Shown: in pieces, positions 35,076 through 48,700 of the stretch
Layout: each line of letters begins with the position of its first letter
How positions within the stretch are numbered: the first letter of the stretch is position 1
NCBI RefSeq assembly: GCF_009497775.1
Contig: NZ_CP031012.1
Location: 1,984,001-2,048,000 of the forward strand
Length of the DNA: 64,000 nucleotides
Reading direction: 5' to 3'
DNA from: Alcaligenes faecalis
Lineage (GTDB): Bacteria; Pseudomonadota; Gammaproteobacteria; Burkholderiales; Burkholderiaceae_B
The notes under the pieces: generated by a model
Databases searched by the model: none
What the model was told of the DNA's origin: nothing
Seen by the model: the letters and a program-made list of their open reading frames with translations, nothing else
Made by a program: the position numbers and the translations under genes

Positions 35076-36416
35076 ATGACTAGAACAAAAACAGTGGGGA
35101 TCGTGTTGGCTCTGGCTGTTCTTGCCACATCGAGCAAGGCACAAACCATGCTTGAGCGGCTTCAGGAAAATGCCGTTCTGGAGCAAGCCGATCATGACGG
35201 ACCCTTAAGCATTCAGTACGTTGTGGATCGCGTCCTTGCGCGTCACCCTGGGCGAGAAAGTGCCATGGGTTACGAAGCAAGCGCACGGGAGATGATCGAT
35301 GTTGCCAAGGCGCATTACTACCCGCAAGTCAGCGGAGGTGTTTCAAGTAGCTATGAAAAGTACCGTTCCGGTCGCTATGACGAAAAGGCTCTGCAAAGCC
35401 TGGACTTGAACGTGCAGCAACTGCTGTACGACTTCGGCAAAACCGCCAATTCCGTCAAAAAAGCCGAGTTCGGGGATCTGAAAGCCCAGGCCAGAACTGA
35501 TCTGGTTGTGGAGCAACTGGTTCGCGAAGCGTCCAACTCGGTGCTGGAAGCGGTGCGTTATCAGGGTTTTCTGAATCTGGCCCAAGCACACGTTCAGGAA
35601 GTGGAGCAGCTAACCCGTTTGGTCGAGCAGCGCCACGAGAAAGGCGCCAGCAACTTGTCCGACGTTTTGCAAGCGCGTTCCCGCCTGGATTCCGTTCAGG
35701 CGCTGGTATTGAACGTTGATGCGGAGTATCGCAAATGGTTGCAGGAAATTGCACTACTTGCACAACTTCCTGACGTTAGCGCCGTGTCCTTGGCGCAGTT
35801 CCCACCTGAACTGAATCAAAGCTGCACGATCTCCCGCATCAATTGGGAGCGCATTCCTGAAGTGGTGATGGTTGATATGGCGGCCGAAGAAGCGGTGGCT
35901 GATGTTGATCTGGCCAGCTCAGAAGAATGGCCAACCCTCTCTTTGCAAGCTAATGCCTCCCGTGCTCTGAATGCGACCCCGCTTTATGGCAGCCGTGTCG
36001 AGACGGGCATACGCCTGAATTTCTCCATGCCCTTTTATCAAGGGGGCGGCCTGTCGGCGCGTAAACGCGCAGCCTCGGGCGCCTTGCGCGCTGCCAGCGC
36101 TGAAAAGTCTCAAGTCCGCTTGCAGGTGGAGCAGCGCCTGGCGGACCAGGTCAATCGTTATCAAGGGCTGGAGCGTCGCAAGACGCTGCTGGCCAATCGT
36201 GTCGTGAACATTAGCGGCACGAAAGATTTGTACAGAAAACAGTATTTGGATTTAGGAACGCGTTCACTGGTCGACTTATTGAATGCCGAACAGGAATACC
36301 ACCAGGCCCGTGTCGAGGTGTTGAACAGTGAGTTGGATTTGAAAGCTTCGCAGATTGAGTGCGCTTACTCCCAGGGATTGTTGAGCGCTGGATTCAATGT
36401 GCCTGCCTTGAATTAA
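35076..36416 (+). CDS. TolC/LapE-family outer membrane channel of a type I secretion system
   Basis: 446 residues from the ATG at 35076, which begins a signal peptide (TVGIVLALAVLATSSKAQ, probable cleavage after Ala). The frame is open back to 34920, but that part is not signal-like. Two TolC/OEP repeats are visible: LQYVVDRVLARHPGRESAMGYE-like and LNVQQLLYDFGKTANSV in the first half, then TGIRLNFSMPFYQGGGLSARK and LGTRSLVDLLNAEQEYHQARVE in the second. It forms the trimeric exit duct for the large protein encoded next. No strong ribosome-binding site is visible. Confidence 0.92.
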   Translation: MTRTKTVGIVLALAVLATSSKAQTMLERLQENAVLEQADHDGPLSIQYVVDRVLARHPGRESAMGYEASAREMIDVAKAHYYPQVSGGVSSSYEKYRSGRYDEKALQSLDLNVQQLLYDFGKTANSVKKAEFGDLKAQARTDLVVEQLVREASNSVLEAVRYQGFLNLAQAHVQEVEQLTRLVEQRHEKGASNLSDVLQARSRLDSVQALVLNVDAEYRKWLQEIALLAQLPDVSAVSLAQFPPELNQSCTISRINWERIPEVVMVDMAAEEAVADVDLASSEEWPTLSLQANASRALNATPLYGSRVETGIRLNFSMPFYQGGGLSARKRAASGALRAASAEKSQVRLQVEQRLADQVNRYQGLERRKTLLANRVVNISGTKDLYRKQYLDLGTRSLVDLLNAEQEYHQARVEVLNSELDLKASQIECAYSQGLLSAGFNVPALN

Positions 36417-36471
36417 CCGTTGTGAAGAGGGGCCTTGTGGCCATTTTTATTATTAAAAGGTTGGGCTATTC

Positions 36472-42165
<5,694 letters not shown>

Positions 42166-42177
42166 TTCATCACCGGG

Positions 42178-42206
42178 AGCACTGGGCTGCAAAGCCCAGT
42201 GCTTTT
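42178..42206 (+). terminator. Hairpin terminator between the giant protein and the ABC transporter genes
   Basis: AGCACTGGGCT and AGCCCAGTGCT form a perfect 11-bp stem with a GCAA tetraloop, followed by only four T residues including the stem end. It is probably a partial terminator, letting the surface protein be made in excess of the transporter and enzymes downstream. Confidence 0.8.
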
Positions 42207-42316
42207 CTGTCTGCGCTGCCTATGCAGCGATTGTCTATTTGCAGACCTTTTGTCACTGCCCTGTACGCAGGTCACTGACAAGACGTTTGATAGTTGTATT
42301 TCACAAGGATGAATGC

Positions 42317-44506
42317 ATGCCATTGCAGGAAGCCGTATCTGCTGCCTCAGCCTCCGAGGCCAGGCCCCAGGATTTGTACAAACCCTGGATTGACGCTGTT
42401 CTGTCCATTGCCAGGCATTACCGCCTGGATGTCTCGCCCCAGAATCTGGAGCTGACAGCCAACTGGTTGAAGACGCGGGACATTGCCTATGTGCTGCGCC
42501 GCCTTGCGAAAGAAGCGGGCCTGTACGTCAAGCCCGTCACCTTAAGTGAAAGCGATCTGAATATCTGGCGTCTGCCCTTGCTGGTGCAACTGAAAAACGG
42601 CCAGGTCGGGGTGGTGGAACAGATCAATGAAGGTGGTTTGCTGGGTATCCGTTATAGCGGTGATGAAGGTTTGCTTAGTGAAGTGGCGGTTGCTGATCTG
42701 CTGAGCAATGTCCGGGCGGCGTTTGTGATGCGGCCCATTCACGCTGTGGCTGATGCCCGCGTGGATGATTACGTCAAACCTTTTGAAAAGCACTGGCTCA
42801 AGCAAATTGTCTTTAGTGACTGGCGTCCGTACTCCCATTTGTTTGTGGCGTCCTTCTTGATCAATGTGTTGGGGCTGTCCGGGATTCTGTTTACCCGACA
42901 GGTCTATGACCGGGTGATTCCGGCCGAGTCCTATCCCACCTTGTATGTGCTGTTCAGCGGGGTGATGGTGGCCCTGGTGTTTTCTTTTACCTTCAGAATT
43001 GCCCGCAGCAAGGTCATCAATATGCTGGGTAAGCGGGCAGACTTGCGTATTTCCGACCGGGTATATGGTCGTGTGCTGCGTATCCGTAATAGCGATCGGC
43101 CACAGTCAACCGGCAGCTTGATTGCCCAGGTGCGCGAACTGGACAGCATCCGTGAAATGCTGACTTCGGCAACGGTAACCTCCCTGGTCGATATCCCGTT
43201 CTTTTTGCTGTTTTGCCTGGTGTTCTGGTACTTGGCGGGCAGTCTGGTTTGGGTGCCTTTGGTGGCCGTGGTGCTGATGATTGTGCCTAATTTGCTGGCG
43301 CAACCACGCTTGCGCCAATACGCCAGCCAGTCTGCGCGCGAGGCCAGTTTGCGCAATGCAATTCTGGTGGAAGCCGTGCAAGGCTATGAGGACATCAAGA
43401 CCACGCAGTCCGAGCTGCGTTTCCAGAATCAGTGGAATAACTTCAACGCGGCCAGCGCGGACGTGGCCTTGAAGCTGCGTTCCTTAAATAGCTGGCTGGG
43501 CAGTTGGACCAGTGCGGTACAGGGTTCGGTCTTTGCTGTCATTGTGATGTTCGGTGCTTTCAAGGTAATTGATGGTGAGCTGAGTACAGGCTCGGTGATT
43601 GCCGCTTCTATTTTGGGGACGCGCATGTTGGGGCCGATGGCCAAGCTGACTGGCGTTCTGTCCCGTTGGCAGCAAACCAAAGTTGCCATTGGTGCGATCG
43701 ACAAGCTGATGAGCTTGCCTACCGACGATGACACCGCGGAAGAAGGGCGCATTCATGTTGCCAATGTTCGCGGCAACTATGTGTTCAAGGATTGCCAGGT
43801 CAGCTACCGCGCCGACAATCCCACTCCGGCCTTGTCCATTAAAGATCTGCAGATTCGTGCGGGTGAAAAAATTGGCATTTTGGGGCGCAACGGCGCGGGG
43901 AAATCGACCTTGCTGCAAGTGCTGTCGGGCTTGCTGATTCCGTCTGAAGGCATTGCCACGATAGAGGGCGTCAGTCTGGCGCATATCGATACGGCAGATT
44001 TGCGGCGCGATACGGGCCTGCTCAGTCAGAGTGCGTCTTTGTTCTACGGAACCATACGCGACAACATTACCCTGGGTGCACCGCTGGCCAGCGATCAGGA
44101 CATTCTGAAAGCCTTGACCATGACAGGCGCGATCGAGTTCATTCCACGTCTGCCCACCGGCCTGGATCATGTGTTGACCGAGGGTGGGAAAGGTTTGTCG
44201 GGCGGGCAGCGGCAGGCTTTGCTTTTGTCCCGCCTGATTCTGGCCAATCCGGATGTGGTGTTGCTGGACGAGCCCACTTCGGCCATGGATGACGCCAGCG
44301 AGCGGCACTTCATTCGCCATCTTCAGCACTGGGCACAAGACAAGACCCTGGTTATGGCCACGCACAAGCTGCGCATGCTGGAATTGGTGGACCGGATTCT
44401 GGTGGTCAGCAACGGCAAGATCGTGATGGATGACAAGAAACAAGTCGTGCTGGACAAGCTGGCTCAAGGCACAAAGAAGAAGCAGGAGCCCGCCAATGAC
44501 AACTAA
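42317..44506 (+). CDS. LapB-type type I secretion ABC transporter
   Basis: 729 residues from the ATG at 42317 (AAGGATGAATGC upstream); the frame is open back to 42239. The N-terminal C39-like domain (DAVLSIARHYRLDVSPQNLE) lacks the catalytic Cys, so the substrate is not cleaved during export. The membrane domain spans about residues 160-440. The ATPase has Walker A GRNGAGKST, signature LSGGQRQALLLSR and Walker B VVLLDEPTSAMDD. With the TolC-like and HlyD-like proteins it should export the giant Asp-Ala protein. The 3' end overlaps the adaptor gene. Confidence 0.94.
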   Translation: MPLQEAVSAASASEARPQDLYKPWIDAVLSIARHYRLDVSPQNLELTANWLKTRDIAYVLRRLAKEAGLYVKPVTLSESDLNIWRLPLLVQLKNGQVGVVEQINEGGLLGIRYSGDEGLLSEVAVADLLSNVRAAFVMRPIHAVADARVDDYVKPFEKHWLKQIVFSDWRPYSHLFVASFLINVLGLSGILFTRQVYDRVIPAESYPTLYVLFSGVMVALVFSFTFRIARSKVINMLGKRADLRISDRVYGRVLRIRNSDRPQSTGSLIAQVRELDSIREMLTSATVTSLVDIPFFLLFCLVFWYLAGSLVWVPLVAVVLMIVPNLLAQPRLRQYASQSAREASLRNAILVEAVQGYEDIKTTQSELRFQNQWNNFNAASADVALKLRSLNSWLGSWTSAVQGSVFAVIVMFGAFKVIDGELSTGSVIAASILGTRMLGPMAKLTGVLSRWQQTKVAIGAIDKLMSLPTDDDTAEEGRIHVANVRGNYVFKDCQVSYRADNPTPALSIKDLQIRAGEKIGILGRNGAGKSTLLQVLSGLLIPSEGIATIEGVSLAHIDTADLRRDTGLLSQSASLFYGTIRDNITLGAPLASDQDILKALTMTGAIEFIPRLPTGLDHVLTEGGKGLSGGQRQALLLSRLILANPDVVLLDEPTSAMDDASERHFIRHLQHWAQDKTLVMATHKLRMLELVDRILVVSNGKIVMDDKKQVVLDKLAQGTKKKQEPANDN

Positions 44507-45755
44507 GAACTCAAACAATTCCAAGAACGCGGATAAGTCGGATCAAAGTCTGGACGCGGTTTTGCTTTTTGATCCCAATCGGGACCAGCACCAATATCAG
44601 GATGATGTGAGTGAAGCGCAGATTGTGCGCTCCAACCGCATTATCTGGTTCTTTGGTTTGTTCCTGGTGGTGTTGATTGCCTGGGCATACTTTGCGGAGT
44701 TGACGGAGGTTTCCTCTGGAACCGGCAAGATCATTCCCAATTCGCGTGAGCAGGTTATCCAGTCCCTGGAGGGTGGGATTATTTCCCATCTCTATGTGCG
44801 CGAGGGCGATATTGTGGAGCCGCAGCAGATTCTGGCGCAGCTGGATCTGACTAAAACAGAAGCGAACGTTGGTGAAAGTGCGGCCAAACACAGGGCGGCA
44901 GTGGCCAGCGTGGCACGACTGGAAGCCGAAGTGAACGGCACCAAGTTGAGCTTCCCGGAGTCCTTGAACGAGTTCCCCTTGTTGATCCAGGCCGAAACGC
45001 GCTTGTACAACACGCGGCAGGCTGGCTTGAACGAATCCATATCAGGTTTGAGGCAGTCCTTGGGCATTGTCAGCGAAGAGCTGAGCTTGACCCAGTCGCT
45101 TGCCAAAGCCGGGGCAGCCAGCCATGTGGACGTGCTCAAGCTGCAACGCCAGGTGTCGGAGATTCGCTTGAAGATTACCGAGCGGCAGGCCGAGTACATG
45201 GTGAAAGCACGCGAAGAACTGGCCCGCGCCAAGGCCGAGGCAGACTCGTTGGAGGAAGTCATCCGTGGACGCTCGGACTCTCTGTCCCGCCTGACTTTGC
45301 GATCACCCGTGCGCGGTGTAGTCAAAGACATCGAAGTGACCACGCAAGGCGGTGTGATTCCGCCCAATGGTCGCTTGATGGTGATTGTGCCCATGGAAGA
45401 TCAGTTGCTGGTGGAGGCCCGTATCTCGCCACGCGACATTGCCTTTATCCGTCCTGGTCTGGAAGCCAAGGTCAAAGTCACGGCTTATGACTACTCCATT
45501 TATGGTGCCTTGAATGGCGAAGTGGTGACCGTTTCGCCCGACACGATTCAGGACGAAATCAAACCCGAAGTTTTTTATTACCGCGCCTTTATCCGTACCA
45601 CTGACGATGCCCTGGTGAACGAGAAAAGCGGCATTCGTTACCCCATTGTGCCGGGGATGATTGCTACGGTAGACATCAAGACAGGCGAAAAAACGGTATT
45701 TGAATACCTGATCAAGCCTATTAATCGTGCGCAGGAAGCGTTGCGGGAGCGTTGA
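44496..45755 (+). CDS. HlyD/LapC-family membrane fusion protein
   Basis: 419 residues from the ATG at 44496, inside the end of the ABC gene and after AGGAG. An N-terminal cytoplasmic segment is followed by one membrane helix (IIWFFGLFLVVLIAWAYFA). A lipoyl half-motif (IIPNSREQVIQSLEGGIISHLYVREGD), a long coiled-coil hairpin (about residues 120-265) and the second lipoyl/beta-barrel part (LRSPVRGVVKDIEVTTQGGVI, VIVPMEDQLLVEARI) follow. It links the ABC transporter to the TolC-like channel. The frame also opens upstream at 44430, but without justification. Confidence 0.94.
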   Translation: MTTKNSNNSKNADKSDQSLDAVLLFDPNRDQHQYQDDVSEAQIVRSNRIIWFFGLFLVVLIAWAYFAELTEVSSGTGKIIPNSREQVIQSLEGGIISHLYVREGDIVEPQQILAQLDLTKTEANVGESAAKHRAAVASVARLEAEVNGTKLSFPESLNEFPLLIQAETRLYNTRQAGLNESISGLRQSLGIVSEELSLTQSLAKAGAASHVDVLKLQRQVSEIRLKITERQAEYMVKAREELARAKAEADSLEEVIRGRSDSLSRLTLRSPVRGVVKDIEVTTQGGVIPPNGRLMVIVPMEDQLLVEARISPRDIAFIRPGLEAKVKVTAYDYSIYGALNGEVVTVSPDTIQDEIKPEVFYYRAFIRTTDDALVNEKSGIRYPIVPGMIATVDIKTGEKTVFEYLIKPINRAQEALRER

Positions 45756-45756
45756 G

Positions 45757-48700
45757 ATGAGCCTGACTACTTTATTGAATCAATGTAAGCCGCTGCTGGC
45801 GCAGAAACTGGCTTCCGAGCCAGTGAGCGACTTGCCCGAAGGCGTGCCTGCTTGCGTATTGTTTTTCAGTGTTTGCAATGGCCAGGAGCGTGCCCATGTG
45901 CAGATTGCCCAAGGGCCAGGTTTTGAGCAAGCGTGGGAGCAGGGCAGTCAGGCCTTGAATGCCTGGATGACCGAGCAGGACAAGCCTGCATTATGGCTGC
46001 GTGTGGATCTGGTGAATCGGGTGGAGGCGTATAGCTGGGCCGATCAACAAGAACGGATGAGCCTGTCCAAGCGCAATTATTTTCGTTTTGGTCTGTCCTT
46101 CAAGGCGGATTTTTCAGTCGCGTTTTTGGAGCAGGAACTGGCCGCCAATGCGATTCTGTATGACGGCAAGCTGGGCGAAGCTACCCCCAATGCCGTGAAT
46201 CTGGCGCATTACTCCCGCCTGCGTTTTGGTCAGGCGCTGGATTGGCCGCAAAACCCCGAGGAAACAGTCTGGCGCTTCAAGACGATGGCCGTGTTCAGCG
46301 ATGGCCAGGACTTGCATGAGATAGAAGATCAGGGCCGTCACAGTGGCTACCGCAAGGTGCTGGACTGGGGGCCGGGGCGCGTGCGTCATACCATTGATGC
46401 CAGCACCCAGTATCTGGCCGAGCAAGTCAAACAAACGGGTCAGTATCACTACGGCTGGTTCCCATGTTTTGACCGTGCCATTCCCACCTACAACGCCTTG
46501 CGCCATGCCAGCTCCACCTATGCCTTGCTGGAAGGTTGGGAGGTCACGGGTTTGGATAATCAGAAGCAGGCGATTGAACGCGCCTTGCAGTATCTGACCC
46601 AAAGCCTGATCAAGGTGATGAGCCTGCCCGATGGCTCTACCGCGGCTTTTCTGGTGGATACGGGCGATGAGATCAAGCTGGGCGGAAATGCCGTCTGCCT
46701 GCTGGCCCTGGTGAAATACACGGAGCTGACGGGGGATCAACAGTACCTGCCTTTGCTGGAACAATTGGCGCTGGGCATTGTGTTCATGCAAGACCCTGAA
46801 GCCGGGTCCTTCGTGCATGTGTTGAACTATCCCGATCTGTCCTTGAAGGACGAGCACCGGATTATTTATTACGACGGTGAAGCCGCCTTTGGCCTGATGC
46901 GCCTGTATGGCTTGACCCGCGATGCCCGCTGGTTGTCCACGGTTGAAAAAGCTTTTGATTTCTTCATCAAGGCCGAGCACTGGAACGCGCACGACCATTG
47001 GTTGAGCTATTGCGTCAATGAATTGACCTTGTACAAACCGGAGCCACGCTACTACCAGTTTGGCCTGGACAATGTGCACGGTTATCTGGATTTTGTACAA
47101 AATCGTATCACCACATTTCCTACCTTGCTGGAATTGATGATGGCGGCCCAGCGCATGATTGTGCGCATGCAGTCTGACGCCAATCCGCAGATCCAGGCCA
47201 TGCTGGACGGCTTCCCGCTGGAGACCTTTTATCAGGCACTGGAAATACGCGCCCGCAGCTTGCTGGATGGTTTCTTTTGGCCTGAGCTGGCCATGTACTT
47301 CAAGAATCCGGCCCGTATCGTGAATGGCTTCTTTATCCGTCACCACAGCTTCCGTGTGCGGATTGACGATATTGAGCACTATTTGTCGGGTTATGTGGCG
47401 TATTTGAAGTATTTGCAGATCTCAGCACCGGACACTCCGAGTGGTCAGGAGCCTTCTTCTTCGGAACCCGCTTCCGCGACGCAAACAAGCTCTCCGGCAT
47501 TGTCGAAACCCTTGCTGAAGCCAGTTTCAGATCAAGCTGTCATCGGCTTGCTGAGCTATCCCAAAAGCCCCCGTCGTTTTATGGAGGTCAAGGCGTTGGC
47601 CCAGGCAGCCTGGGCCAAAGGGCTGGCAGTTTTCTACCTGTCTTATCAGGGTTTTGAAGAGCAGGGCGGGCATGTGAAAGGCTATTTGTTTGATGGCCAG
47701 CGATGGGAGCAGGGCTATGCGGCCTTGCCACTCGTGATCGACAACGCCCCGGCTAACACGGGAGCACAGCGCCAGATTCTGGAGTCCTTGAAAGACCGTA
47801 CTCGCTTGCTGTGCCGTCGTTTGGGTGGCAAGGCTGTGACTTTGGACATTTTGCAAAAAGATCGCCAAACAGCCGGGCTGATGATCGAGGCCGCTAATTT
47901 GAGCGTGGAGGATCTGCGCCGCATGCTTGATGCTTATGGCAGCGTGGTCCTGAAACCGTATCGCTCCAATCGGGGCAAGCAGGTGTACCGCTTGAGCAAG
48001 CTGGACGCGGGCGTGTATCAGTTGGGAAGTGATACGGACAGCCAGGTCTTGTCTTCGGAGGAGCTGGAAGGTTTTTGCCGTGGCAAGTCGGCGCAGGCCT
48101 GGATGATTCAACGCTATATCTCCAGTCGCTCCAAGGAGCAAAAGCCTTTTGATGTTCGTGTGCCTGTATTCCGAGTAGCATCCGGACAGTGGGCCGTTGC
48201 CCGAAAATATGCTCGTGTGGGTGTAGGCGCTTTGACCTCCAATTTGGCGACGGGGGGTTCGTCCTATGAAGCCGTGGATTTTCTGACGGATATTTATGGT
48301 TCAAAGACAGCGAAAAGCCTGGAGAAGAAACTGGCCAAAGCTGCTTTGGATATTGCTCAGGTGCTGCAGAAACACTATGGCTTTGAGATTGATGCCCTGG
48401 GCTGTGACTTTGGTATTCAGGACGGCAAGTTGTTTCTGTTCGAGGTGAACTCTTACCCTGGTCTGAAGGGGTGCCTGGATAGCGCTGTGGCCTTGAAAGC
48501 TGATTTTTATGCTCATGCCTTGAGTCAGGCCCAGGCAGTCGCCCCAAAAAAGCCCATCCTGATTCAGGCGGCCAGCCCGGAGAATCAGGCTTTGCTACGA
48601 CGGGTAATGTCGGGCGGCGAAAATGATTATTCTTCATCCCGCTATTTGCGCAAAGGCATTGCCAATCCCGTCTATCACATGATTCGGGATCAGGCCAAAG

